Of a stretch of DNA of 64,000 nt, positions 9,500-18,521 are shown piece after piece. The stretch's first letter is position 1; each line of letters begins with the position of its first letter. Location: the NCBI RefSeq assembly GCF_019402665.1, contig NZ_VSST01000027.1, positions 1 through 64,000 of the forward strand. Direction: 5' to 3'. The notes under the pieces were generated by a model. That model was not told where the DNA came from, ran no database searches, and worked only from the letters and a program-made list of their open reading frames with translations. The stretch is from Bradyrhizobium canariense. Lineage in GTDB: Bacteria > Pseudomonadota > Alphaproteobacteria > Rhizobiales > Xanthobacteraceae. A program made the position numbers and the translations under genes.

Positions 9500-10606
9500 T
9501 GGATGTCACCACGACACGAACGGTTCAGAAACTCTGGCGGGTAATGCTCGACGAGGCGCCGGTCGCGCCGGTCGCCTTGTCATACCGGGTGGACGGTTCG
9601 CCCTGGTCGCCGGCTTTTTCGCCAGTTGCTAAGCCATATTCTGGAGACGCGAATATCGGCGGGAGCGCGTTAAGCTATTCCTGTCGACCCGAAGGCCGCT
9701 TTCTCCAGCGCCAAGGGACGATTTCGCCGATGGGCCGACGAAGAGCGGACCCGTCTTCAGCGATATCAATCCAGTCACCTGCGGCCAGCCTTGCGCAGGC
9801 GACATTCATGCCCAAGGCCTTTAGTCGGTCATCCGAGAGAAACGAGGGCGTCCACACCGAGTCCTGTGTTGGTCGCACGGTGTCGAGCCGGCCCAGCATC
9901 ATCCCAAGGCGGCAGAGCTATCCTATCACCTCGATGAAAGTGCCGAAATCTACCTGCGCCAAGCCAAGCCGTTGGCACCCGACCACGTGATGCGGAGACG
10001 AATTTCCTGCCACCGGCGCGGTCGGCCCCACCAAGCCGGAATTCGGCTGCAATGAGAGCACCTCGCGTGGGACTTCCAGTTCTCGGTCAAGGCTTGTTGC
10101 CTACTTGGAGATGCGTCTCGGGCAACTCGGGGAAGGACGGCAGCTGTCGAGAGACTGCTCGGGCTCGGTCACGCGGGGGTTGGCGCCAAGGTGTTGTTAG
10201 GCACGCTCGAGCGTATCGGCGGGACCGTGAGTGGTGACGTCCACAACGCCCTCAGTTGCCGGGGTAATCAGGTCGACTCTGCCGGCTGTGCGCATCCCGC
10301 GCTGAAACGCGCGGCTCGCCGCCGGCTCAAGCACGCCCCCGTCGAGGACGAACGCGCGTGCCGCGTCGACGGCTTCTTCAACATCAACCATGGGCTGACG
10401 GACGGTTATCTCAAGCATCTGGATCTTAAGTTGCGGGCGTTGATTTTGCTGCACTGGGATCCCGAAAGGCTCATGCAACTCATGATCACAGCCGCGCCGC
10501 CGTGCGGGGATCGAACGCGGTTGATCGAGGATCATGATAGGGCGCTCCGTAAGGCCGGGCGCTCGCGAGGCGCGGTACAGTTGAAGCATGGAACGGAGAC
10601 GACAGC
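9500..10606 (+). pseudogene. Decayed gene(s) between frxA and nifZ
   Basis: An ATG at 9500 opens a frame (MDVTTTRTVQKLWRVML) that soon loses coding character. Protein-like segments then appear in shifting frames, for example FSSAKGRFRRWADEERTRL near 9705 and VERLLGLGHAGVGAKVLLG near 10150. This suggests one or two genes broken by several indels. I cannot name them; an LRV/Fe-S type nif accessory protein is a guess from location only. Confidence 0.35.
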
Positions 10607-10927
10607 ATGAGCAACATCGTCCGTGATAGTGACATCGTCGAGTTGACGGACGCCCCCTTCTTTGATTATGGCGACAAGGTGCAGGCAAACCGCACCATCC
10701 GCAACGACGGCACCTATGTGGGCAAGGAGATCGGTGAGGTTCTGGTCAAGAAAGGCGAGCTTGGTTATGTCGTCTCGATCGGCACGTTCCTGCAACAATT
10801 TTATATCTATGGCGTCGAATTCCTCGACTCCGGCTATCGCGTCGGCATGAAATGCAAGGAGCTCGATCTAGTCACGCGAAGTCACGGAGGCGAGGAGCCT
10901 TGCTTGTCAGGAAGGGCACCCCGATGA
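10607..10927 (+). CDS. nifZ: NifZ family protein
   Basis: NifZ takes part in P-cluster maturation of the MoFe protein. The sequence carries the NifZ pattern FFDYGDKVQANRTIRNDGTY, then GEVLVKKGELGYVVSIGTFLQQFYIYGVEF. The C-terminal 15 or so residues look non-conserved. The stop overlaps the next gene by ATGA, so the two are translationally coupled. Confidence 0.87.
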   Translation: MSNIVRDSDIVELTDAPFFDYGDKVQANRTIRNDGTYVGKEIGEVLVKKGELGYVVSIGTFLQQFYIYGVEFLDSGYRVGMKCKELDLVTRSHGGEEPCLSGRAPR

Positions 10928-11178
10928 TCGAACCGAGGTTGCCAAAATACCGCTCAGGCCAACGTGTCAAGGCTGCAATCGATCTGCTCAACGACGGTTC
11001 CTTTCCCGACGCGTCGGCGGAACAGTGTCTGGTCAGCGTCGGACACATTGGTGAGATCGTACAGGTCGGTCGCCATACGGAAGCGAACCTACCCATTTAT
11101 ATGGTCGACTTCGGCAAGCAGTTGGTGGTTGGCTGCCTCGAGGCAGAAATTTCCGCAGTCCAGGACATCGCGCAATGA
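10924..11178 (+). CDS. Second NifZ-like protein
   Basis: 84 residues with the same SH3-like layout as nifZ: KYRSGQRVKAAIDLLNDGSF, then VGHIGEIVQVGRHTEANLPIYMVDFGKQLVVGC. It overlaps nifZ upstream (ATGA) and the DUF3024-like gene downstream. It may be a tandem nifZ duplicate whose product acts with NifZ. Confidence 0.7.
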   Translation: MIEPRLPKYRSGQRVKAAIDLLNDGSFPDASAEQCLVSVGHIGEIVQVGRHTEANLPIYMVDFGKQLVVGCLEAEISAVQDIAQ

Positions 11179-11534
11179 ACGCCGCCATCATCAGACGACA
11201 TCATTCCGGATTGCCCGCGCATCCCAACGAGCTCGACCGGTGGCGGCTCGTGCGCGCGCTGACGAGGCGCGAGCGCTACCGATATGTCTCGCCAAAGGTG
11301 ACAGCGATTGCTGGCGGCTATCTGGTCGAGAGCCCGTGCTGCTCAGGCAATATCGATGCGGAGGGAGGTCTCGTCGACGTCGCGCTGTTGCACCACGATA
11401 GGACTGGGGCGGCATGGCAGCTGTTCCGCAAAGATCACCGCAAGGGCGTCTGGGAGTGGCATTCGACCCATCAACGGCTTGGCTTGGCGACAGCGGTTCT
11501 GAACGCCGACCCTGAACGTTTGTTCTGGCAATAA
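11175..11534 (+). CDS. DUF3024-like nif-associated protein
   Basis: 119 residues. The segment RERYRYVSPKVTAIAGGYLVE followed by SPCCSGNIDAEGGLVDVALL and WQLFRKDHRKGVWEWH fits the DUF3024 pattern (a central SPCCSRNID motif, a W-x-L-[YF]-R-x-D-H strand and a C-terminal FWQ). Function is unknown. It overlaps the preceding gene by four bases and belongs to the nifZ gene string. Confidence 0.6.
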   Translation: MNAAIIRRHHSGLPAHPNELDRWRLVRALTRRERYRYVSPKVTAIAGGYLVESPCCSGNIDAEGGLVDVALLHHDRTGAAWQLFRKDHRKGVWEWHSTHQRLGLATAVLNADPERLFWQ

Positions 11535-11539
11535 GGATT

Positions 11540-11815
11540 ATGCAGATGGTGCTCGCCGCAGGCGAATTGACGAACATCGAGCAGACGCTCGCCGCTATTG
11601 ATACAGCGTCTGAGCCCTGCCTCACGCTCCGGCAGAAATTTCCACATCTCGCCTGGATTTGTTGCGAGGCCTCTGACATGACGCAGAGTCCGTTCCACCG
11701 CGTTGGACAGTTCGACCTGCATCTGCTCGACAGTGGCGGTCAATGTGCACAGATTACGAATGATCCGCAGCGCGCCACCGGCATTGTGCTGGCCAAGCGC
11801 TCTGGCAAGTCATGA
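11540..11815 (+). CDS. Small nif-cluster protein
   Basis: 91-residue protein 5 nt after the DUF3024-like gene, so in the same transcript. It holds two cysteines in AWICCEAS. Short proteins of this sort (I recall DUF6129) recur next to nifZ, but that assignment is from memory and unsure. It is the last gene of the nifB-side block. Confidence 0.5.
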   Translation: MQMVLAAGELTNIEQTLAAIDTASEPCLTLRQKFPHLAWICCEASDMTQSPFHRVGQFDLHLLDSGGQCAQITNDPQRATGIVLAKRSGKS

Positions 11816-12579
11816 TCAAGCAATCGCCTGCCGGTGCCAAGCTCACCCAGGACGGCTAGGCCCGCGGGTTGTTTACCATGCGGTAGTGACCAGTCCGGGG
11901 AATATCACGACGCTGGTTCGTCGGGTCCATGAGACGGGGGCAGCGATCGTTCTCGCCGCGGAATTGCCTGGGTATCTCAACGTGGCTAGTTAGATCAAGA
12001 ATACTGCGGCAGATCAAATTAGGACGGGCGAGCCGTGCTCGATCAGCTGACGAGGATCCGGCATCGCAAGATTTGCCATTGTGAGTACTTTCACTTAAAG
12101 CCGCTGGGCTTCGGAAAATAGGACAAGACGTTTGTTCTTCGCGCGGTAACGCCGTGCACTCGCCGTGGAGGCCGGTTAATGATGCGCGCTCAAGTGAGGC
12201 AGTGCGAGTGTCCCGCGATCCAGCGCTACTCCATCAATACTGGCGCCTGAAAATATCATTCTACGAAATGTCTTGGTGAGCTGAGGTCGGAGCATTCAAG
12301 AAGCGCTTTTCGAGTTGTCTTTCGATGGCGCATCGAGCGTCCCTTCTCTATTGCTCGCTTCCATGTTGAAGCTGGGTGACGTGCATGTCGAGAATCGGGT
12401 TTGTCACGCAGATAAAAATCCAGGGAGGACAAATTCGCGTGTAGTTCCAGTTCTTATCTCGAAGAGAAAAATCCGCTTGAATAGTTGTCGATGACCATTG
12501 ATATGGTAATGGGAAGCAGCTGCGTCTTCGCCAAAAACAAGGCGCTGCAAATGTGCAAAGTGAAATCGGAGAACACCAC
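11816..12579. other. Intergenic, 760 bp, mostly featureless
   Basis: A short frame after the nif block (11860-11993) has no family match. A TtsI-box-like sequence lies at 12037. No other feature is seen. Confidence 0.4.
12037..12053 (-). promoter_or_regulatory. Possible tts box (type III secretion regulator TtsI)
   Basis: On the minus strand TCGTCAGCTGATCGAGC matches the first two-thirds of the rhizobial tts box (TCGTCAGCTT-N-TCGAAAGC) at TCGTCAGCT and TCGA, but not the final AAGC. No effector gene follows on the minus strand; only a 24-codon frame exists between here and 11815. It is either an orphan relic or chance. Confidence 0.3.
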
Positions 12580-12753
12580 GTGGCAAAAACCGCCAAGCGC
12601 AAAGAGTATAGTAAGGATGACGTCAAGCTGCTCAAAGCGCACTCAAAGGCTCGCACCCCTGTAGCTAGGGTTTCAAAGCTGATGAAGCGATCCGAGGGGT
12701 CTCTACGACAGAAAGCACGTACCTTGGGGATTGGCTTGGGTCACCAGCGCTGA
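12580..12753 (+). CDS. Small conserved basic protein
   Basis: 57 residues: VAKTAKRKEYSKDDVKLLKA, then SKARTPVARVSKLMKRSEGSLRQKARTLGI. The pattern (W/Y-S-x-x-D-V-x-x-L-K, T-P, K-x-x-K-R-[ST]-E-G-x-x-R-x-K-A) recurs in small Rhizobiales proteins with a putative helix-turn-helix-like fold. The GTG at 12580 is chosen because GGAG lies 9 nt before it; a GTG at 12553 is also in frame. It stands alone. Confidence 0.6.
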   Translation: MAKTAKRKEYSKDDVKLLKAHSKARTPVARVSKLMKRSEGSLRQKARTLGIGLGHQR

Positions 12754-13045
12754 GATATGATTCAATTTTCGGAAATTGACCGGCGTGATGGACGACCGCT
12801 AGGGCAGCTGATCGTTTCAGGTCCTGCGTCCGAGGGTCAGCTCGCGCGATGAACGAGCTGACTGGTCTGCCGATAGACCGGCCCGCTTGGCCTAGACCTC
12901 ATCGGTTGTCATGGTTTTAATCAGCGACTGATAAAGGCGCGTCTGTGAATATAGATCTACCACCCGGAAATGCGGTCCGCGAGCGTGCCGGCGGATCATC
13001 AGCTCGGCCGGCAGACGTCATTCGGCGCTAAGCTGTCTCTCGCTG
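12754..13045. other. Intergenic, nothing recognised
   Basis: GC-rich spacer between the small protein and the IS5-type element. No coding or regulatory signal is seen. Confidence 0.35.
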
Positions 13046-13865
13046 CTAGGGTCTGAACCTAAATAGCGCCACGTGATTCTCTTGCCTCCGTGTTCTTGAT
13101 TCGGGAGCGAGACAATGCTCGCGGGGTAGGCAATGGGCTCGTATCGAACCTCATCTGCCGACGGGACTGACGGGGCCGGATCGGGACGACGATCGGCGCA
13201 TCATCAGCGGTATTGTTCACATGCTGCTATCGGGTGCGCGATGGCGCGATTGTCCGCGCGAATACGGTCCTTACACGATGATCTACAACCGCTTCAATCA
13301 CGGGGCCAAGCGCGAACGATGGTGCGCAATCTTTCAAGCACTGCTCAAAGCTGGCAAAGATGCCGTCGTGCTGTCGCTCGACTCGACTTCGATCAAAGCT
13401 CATCGGTGTGCCTCCGGCGGAAAAGGGGGAGCACAATCAGGCAATCGGCCGCTCGCGGGGAGGCCGTACGACAAAAATCCATGCGCTGAGCGATCCGCTC
13501 TGCCGACCGGTCGTCCTGCATCTGGCCCTCAGGTCAGGATGCCGACATCGCTGCCGCGCCCGATGTTCTGGCGCTCGCACCGCCCATGAGCGCGCTTCTC
13601 GCTGACAAAGGGTACGACGGGGACAACCTTCGGCCGAAATCGCTGGTCGCGGCGCCAAGCCCGTCATTCCCAATGATCCAACGTGTCGTCATTCATCGTT
13701 TCAACAAACGCGACGGAGGCCGAAATGTCATCGAACGCTGCTTTTGCCGGCTCAAGGACTTCCGCCGCATCGCCACATGATACGACAAGCTCGCCCGGAA
13801 TTTCTTGGCCGCTGTTCAGCTCGCCGCTCTCGTCGCATATTGGCTCAATTGAGTCTGTACCCTAG
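13046..13865 (+). mobile_element. IS5-family insertion sequence with broken transposase
   Basis: Transposase fragments in different frames read GARWRDCPREYGPYTMIYNRF, VVLSLDSTSIKAHR, then ADKGYDGDNLR further on, all IS5-type DDE landmarks. At least two frameshifts (near 13450 and 13640) break the gene. CTAG at 13046-13049 and 13862-13865 may be the target duplication, with imperfect ends starting GGT inside each. The element is about 820 bp and non-autonomous. Confidence 0.7.
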
Positions 13866-14055
13866 TTTGCTGTAAGCGGCGCGAGACCGTGAAATCCTCT
13901 TGCAGCTGTTGGCGGTAGCCCACCGCAAGTCTCTTAGGGCGCCGCGCGCATTGCCAAAAAGGAATTGCCTTCAACCCGGATCAAGTCCGTGGGGCAAGGT
14001 CCGGATGCGTCAGCCCCTCGATCCTTGTCCGCTTTCTGACGGCGGTGCACAAAGC

Positions 14056-14071
14056 TGTGAGATTCAAAACA
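14056..14071 (+). promoter_or_regulatory. NifA upstream activator site of the DUF4189 gene
   Basis: TGT-GAGATTCAAA-ACA is an exact TGT-N10-ACA, 70 bp upstream of the -24 element at 14141, the same geometry as at iscN, nifB and nifH. Confidence 0.78.
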
Positions 14072-14140
14072 CCCTGCGCCGTTTGCGTATCGCGAACCGT
14101 TTCAAAGCACAATCAGGCGCTTAGTGCGCGCGAGGAGCGC

Positions 14141-14156
14141 TGGCACGGCCCTTGCT
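14141..14156 (+). promoter_or_regulatory. Sigma54 promoter of the DUF4189 gene
   Basis: TGGCAC-GGCCC-TTGCT is a perfect -24/-12 element, 67 bp before the ATG at 14223. With the UAS it predicts nitrogen-fixation-specific expression. Confidence 0.85.
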
Positions 14157-14222
14157 GTATCTCGCCGTAGGGCAGGAGGCGCCAATCGCTGCGATGCTCA
14201 ATTCCAAATGGAGAAAAAGTGA

Positions 14223-14597
14223 ATGCGTAAACTAATAATCGGCGTCCTCGCGCTGTTCATTTCAAACACTACCGCGTTCGCCGGCTCCGGGGCCATCGCA
14301 TACTCCAAACCAGATGACGTGGTCGGTGTCTCGCACGGGTGTAGATCACAAAGGGGCGCTAAACGGTGGGCCCTGCTCGACTGTCGCCGCAAGGGCGGCT
14401 CGGATTGCAAAATCGAAGCTTACGAAAACAACGCTTGCGCCGCCGTTGCCATAGGCAATGGACGCGGGCTGGGACGTGCGTGGTGGTCCCACCCATTTGG
14501 TGAATTTGAAGAGGAGCTATCGCAGCAAGGCGCGGTGGCCGGATGCAATGAGACCGGCGACGTGGACTGCAAGCTGCGGGCCAGGGTTTGCCACTAA
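14223..14597 (+). CDS. Secreted DUF4189-type protein under NifA/sigma54
   Basis: 124 residues. Residues 1-20 (MRKLIIGVLALFISNTTAFA) form a Sec signal peptide with cleavage after AFA. The mature part has GSGAIAYSKPDDVVGVSHG, C-N-x-C-A-A-V-A-I-type spacing in NNACAAVAIGNGRGLGRAWW, and six cysteines in all, suited to disulfides in the periplasm or outside. This resembles DUF4189, whose role is unknown. GGAG about 11 nt upstream supports the start. Its own perfect NifA/sigma54 promoter marks it as a symbiosis-expressed gene. It stands alone, with an IS element upstream and an IS relic downstream. Confidence 0.75.
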   Translation: MRKLIIGVLALFISNTTAFAGSGAIAYSKPDDVVGVSHGCRSQRGAKRWALLDCRRKGGSDCKIEAYENNACAAVAIGNGRGLGRAWWSHPFGEFEEELSQQGAVAGCNETGDVDCKLRARVCH

Positions 14598-14846
14598 GGC
14601 CCCTCAGTAAGCCAACGCCCTAAGGAAGGAGGTCAGGCGAACCCAATTTTTAGCAGACATCCAGCCGAACTCCGCGACTGAAGAGAGTTCTGTGCGTCAA
14701 GTTCAGCAAAGTCGGTCATGGGATCCGGCCGAGCCATCCCCTCGGAGCCGCCGTCGCTCGCCTCACCCAGAAGCGCAGCGGGCGAGCGACGGCGGCGGGG
14801 GGGGGTGGCGTCCATCCCTTTGGTGGGCCCGAGCATTGTCAGGCCA

Positions 14847-15066
14847 CTTGGCGTAGCGCCTCCTTCTTGTGGTCCTTCAACAGATCCATGTTCAGCTAGC
14901 GACGGTCGTCGAGCCAAGGCTCATGGCGATTCGACGGTCAACGCACGGACGAGCCGTAGACAGCTCTCGCCATTGGGGAAGATACGTACCACATAGGTGC
15001 GTCGCCTGATCTCCTCGTTGAGCCGCTCCAGCATGTTGGTCGACTTCATGTGCTTGCGAGTGTGCC
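14847..15066 (-). pseudogene. IS256-family transposase C-terminal relic
   Basis: Minus-strand translation gives HTRKHMKSTNMLERLNEEI, RRRTYVVRIFPN, LRLVRALTVE, and after a frameshift LNMDLLKDHKKEALRQ. This is the C-terminal end of IS256-type transposases. The rest of the gene and the ends are missing. It abuts the trb relics on the right. Confidence 0.7.
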
Positions 15067-15165
15067 GGCGGCAGGCGGAAGTGGGTGTCCGCCATCCATC
15101 GCCGTCCCGCGCCACAACCCAGATCCGACGCTCCTGCTGTCTCTACGCCCGACGATCTCTCGGCC

Positions 15166-15340
15166 TAGCTGCACCGCTGCCGCGCGCTTCGCCCCCAGGA
15201 TGCCGAAGATCCGCATTGCCAGGCGGTCTGGGAGGAGAACCGCGCGCGGTTGTTCGGCGGGCCGGCGCGGCCCGTGCCGCAACAGGCCGCGCCAGCCACA
15301 CCGTCGACGACGAACGCTGCGGAGGGAGATAACGATGAAC
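15166..15340 (+). pseudogene. TrbK-alt-like C-terminal fragment
   Basis: The frame reading CQAVWEENRARLFGGPARPV just upstream of trbL resembles the C-terminus of the small entry-exclusion-type TrbK-alt proteins that precede trbL in Rhizobiales. The N-terminus is lost at the junction with the IS256 relic. Confidence 0.4.
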
Positions 15341-16646
15341 AACGTCGGCGTCATCGACACCTTCCTCAACACCTTCACCACCTATATCGATTCAGGCTTC
15401 GGCCTGATCCAAGGCGAGACCACTTCTCTCGCCTCGACGCTGATCGTCACTCGACATCACCTTGGCCGGCCGTTCTGGGCGTGGGGCGCCGACGAAGGCA
15501 TCCTCCAGCGGCTGGTGAAGATGACGCTCTACATCGGATTCTTCGCCTTCAACACTCTCTCGGGCATCATCTTCAATAGCTTCGCCGGCCTTGGCCTGAA
15601 GGCCGGCGGCTCCTCCATCTCGACAGCCGATTTTCTGGGGCCCGGCCGGCTCGCGCAGGTCGGTCTCGACGCGGGGCACCCACTGCTGAACGCCGCAAGC
15701 CAGATGCTGGGCTTCACCAGCTTCTTTGCAGTTGCGGTGCTGATGGTGTCCTGGCTCCTGGTCCTGATCGCCTTCTTCATTCTGGCGGTGCAGCTATTCG
15801 TCACGCTGATCGAGTTCAAGCCGACAACGCTGGCCAGCTTCATCCTGATTCCCTTCGCCCTCTACAACAAGACTGCCTTTCTCGCTGAGAAGGTGCTGGG
15901 CAATGTCGTCGCCTCCGGCGTGAAGGTGATGGTGCTCGCTGTCTCGTTGGCATCGGCACCGGACTGTCTCGCAGTTCACCACCACCTATGGCGCCGGCCA
16001 GCCGACGATCGAGCGGGGGTTTTCTGTCGTGCTCGCCGCACTCACCATGCTCGGCCACGGCGCCCGGCATCGCTAACGGTCTGTTCCTGGCGCGCCGCAG
16101 CTTGGCACGGGCGCTGCTGTCGGAGCTAGCTCGCCGTCGCCGGCACGGCGATGGCGGCGCTTCGCTCGCTCTCGCCGGAAGGGGAGCGATGGCGGCGGCC
16201 TCGGGTGCGGCGGCCGCCGCGCGTGGTGGTGCGGCGATGGCGGGAGGCGTGTCCTCCCCCTACAGCCTCGCCTCGGCCGGTCGGTCCGGCACGGGCCACG
16301 TTGCGTCCGGCCTTAGCGGCGCGGGCCGTGCGGCGGCCAGTGCTGTCGCCGCACACGTCAGGCGCGCCGCCGAGCAAGCAACCGGGGCAATGCAGGAGAG
16401 CTTCGCCTCAGGCGCCCGCGCCAGTTTCGCTAACACGGGTGGCTTCTCGACTACGGGAGTCGTTGAGGGTGGCGAGGCCGCAAGAGCGACCGCTTCCCAA
16501 GGAGCGAGCGAGGTTTGCCCACCTGGGTCCAGCGCATGAAACGCAATGAGGCGGTTGTTCGCAGCGCGCAGTCCGCCGCGCAAGCCCTCAAATCCGGCGA
16601 TAGCCATGGCGGCGGCCACTCCGTCGACCTCTCGGGAGGAGAATAA
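15335..16646 (+). pseudogene. trbL: trbL, conjugal transfer membrane protein, frameshifted
   Basis: TrbL is a polytopic protein of the mating-pair-formation apparatus. The ATG at 15335 follows a strong GGAGGGAG. The first 205 or so residues (MNNVGVIDTFLNTFTTYIDSG onward) contain several hydrophobic spans. Near 15955 the frame breaks and continues in another frame with an Ala/Gly-rich tail, and it shifts again near 16510 before PTWVQRMKRNEAVVRSAQSA and TAA 16644. At least two frameshifts make it non-functional. Confidence 0.75.
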
Positions 16647-16649
16647 CGA

Positions 16650-17334
16650 ATGTCAGTCTTTCGGCGATCGTCGGTCCGCTACGGCCGCACGCCCGAACCC
16701 GCAACTCCGTATCAGCGCGCGGCGCAAGTTTGGGATGAGCGCATCAGCTCGGCCCGCGTGCAAGCCAAGAACTGGCAGCTGATGGGCCTTCGGTTCGCTG
16801 ATCGTGGCTTGCGGCCTGGTCGGCGGGCTCGTCTGGCAGTCCACGCACGGCACCGTCGTTCCCTGGGTGTACAGGTCGACAAGCTCGGCGAGGCGCCAGC
16901 CATGGCGCCGGCTGCGGCCGACTACAGGCCGAGCGACCCGCAGATTGCCTGGTACCTCGCCCACTTCATCATGATGGTGCGCTCGCTTCCAGCCGATCCG
17001 ACCATCGTGCGGCAGAACTGGCCGCAGGCCTACGATTTCACGACCAGGGCGGGCGCATTGGCGCTGAACGACTACGCCCGCGCCAATGACCCCTTCGCTA
17101 GTCTCGGCAAGCAGCAGTTCGCGATCGACGTCTCCAGCGTCATCCGCGCTTCGCCCGACAGCTTCCGCGTCGCCTGGGTCGAGCACCGCTATCAGGATGG
17201 GGCGCTCGCCGGCACCACAGACTGCGATCCTTACCATCGCGATTCGGCCTCCAACCGACGCCGATCGGCTGCGCAAGAATCCGCTCGGCGTCTACGTCAA
17301 CGCCATCAACTGGTCGAAGGAGCTGGGACAATGA
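16650..17334 (+). pseudogene. trbF: trbF, conjugal transfer protein, frameshifted
   Basis: VirB8-like TrbF. It starts MSVFRRSSVRYGRTPEPATPY, breaks near 16795 before the membrane segment, and resumes with DYRPSDPQIAWYLAHFIMMV and FRVAWVEHRYQDGALAGT. It breaks again near 17215 and ends NPLGVYVNAINWSKELGQ with TGA at 17332. Two frameshifts. The end overlaps the trbG start by ATGA. Confidence 0.75.
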
Positions 17335-17745
17335 CCCCGCCGATTTCCGTAAGCGCCGGCGGTCCGGCTTCGCCTCTCTCAATCGTTCAGCAAAGCCGGA
17401 AAGACAGGGATACGTGCTTCCGTAAATCCGCACTTACGGCTTTGCTGCTGTCGTCGCGACGCTCGGCGGCTGCGCACAATTTCATCCCCCGACATCAACT
17501 ACGATACCGCGGAGCCGGCAACGCTCACCGCCGATCCGCCGTCGCCCGTCAAGATCGTGGAATTGCCAAACCCCTGCCGCTACCCGGGCAGTTGAAACCG
17601 CTCGCCGCCGGCAAACGAATCCCGGAAGCTGCTGATCCGAAGGTTCGCGTCAAACAGGCCAACGCCGCAGCACGGGTGCAGCCGGTCCGCACCGGTTTCA
17701 TCAACGCGGTCCAGGTGTATCCGTTCTCCGGCGGCGCTCTCTACC
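17331..17745 (+). pseudogene. trbG: trbG, truncated
   Basis: VirB9-like TrbG start (ATG 17331) overlapping trbF. The early frame shifts within the signal peptide and lipoprotein region (LTALLLSSRRSAAAHNF in one frame). Recognisable sequence stops near 17745, where it is fused to trbI sequence, so an internal deletion removed the C-terminal half of trbG and the N-terminal half of trbI. Confidence 0.6.
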
Positions 17746-18267
17746 TAGGTTTATACGGCACCGGGTCAGATCACCGCCCAGATCACGGAGGCGGTCTATG
17801 GCAGTCCGTCCGGCAAATATCTTCTGGTCCCGCAAGGTGCGAAGCTAATCGGCCAATACGACAGCTCCGTGGCTTTCGGCCCGAGTCGGATCCTCTTGGT
17901 CTGGACCCGCATCATCATGCCCGACGGCAACTCGATCGTCTTGGAGCGCCAGCCCGGCGCCGACACCGGTGGTCATGCTGGGCTCGAGGACGAGGTCGAA
18001 AACCATTGGGGCATGCTGTTCAAGACCGCCGGTCTTTCGACCATGCTCAGCGTCGGAGCCGAGGCGGGCACGAGCCAGGACGAGAACAACCTTGTTCAAG
18101 CGATCCGCAGCGGCGCATCCAACAGCATCAGCCAGACCGGGCAGCAGGTCGTGCAGCGCCAGCTCAACATCCAGCCGACGCTAACTATCCGGCCACGCGT
18201 CCCGGTCCGCGTGATCGTCACGCGCGATTTGGTACTGGCGCCCGACGGCAAGGGAGGAACACCATGA
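17746..18267 (+). pseudogene. trbI: trbI C-terminal part, second copy
   Basis: VirB10-like TrbI C-terminal domain: SRILLVWTRIIMPDGNSIVL, then ENHWGMLFKTAGLSTML and RPRVPVRVIVTRDLVLAPDG. The N-terminal domain is missing and the first part is out of frame with the rest (TrbI coding in frame from about 17869). It shares sequence with the fragment at 1309. Confidence 0.75.
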
Positions 18268-18521
18268 CGAAGCTGAAACTTGGGCCGCTTGAAGACGACA
18301 AGCCGGTCAAGCTCACCATCGAGCTTCCAGCGGCGGTCTTCAGGGACATCAAAAGCTATGCCGAGATTCTGACGCGTAGCGGAGGCGCGACGGCGCCGAC
18401 CGATCCTGCCAAATTGATCACGCCGATGATCGAGCGGTTCATGGCGACCGACCGCGCCTTTGCGAAGGCGCGGCGAAATGCTGCTCAGCCCGCACCTGCG
18501 TCACCGGAAAGATCCGGATAG
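18264..18521 (+). CDS. DUF2274 protein following trbI
   Basis: 85 residues: MTKLKLGPLEDDKPVKLTIE, LPAAVFRDIKSYAEILTR, then LITPMIERFMATDRAFAKAR. This matches the DUF2274 family normally encoded right after trbI in integrative conjugative elements. GGAGG upstream and the ATGA overlap with trbI fix the start. It is intact although the operon is dead, so it is likely a passenger. Confidence 0.75.
   Translation: MTKLKLGPLEDDKPVKLTIELPAAVFRDIKSYAEILTRSGGATAPTDPAKLITPMIERFMATDRAFAKARRNAAQPAPASPERSG

Noticed and set aside
14796..14806. Run of nine G as a regulatory tract
   Set aside because: It lies in decayed DNA beside an IS relic, with no promoter or gene at the right distance.
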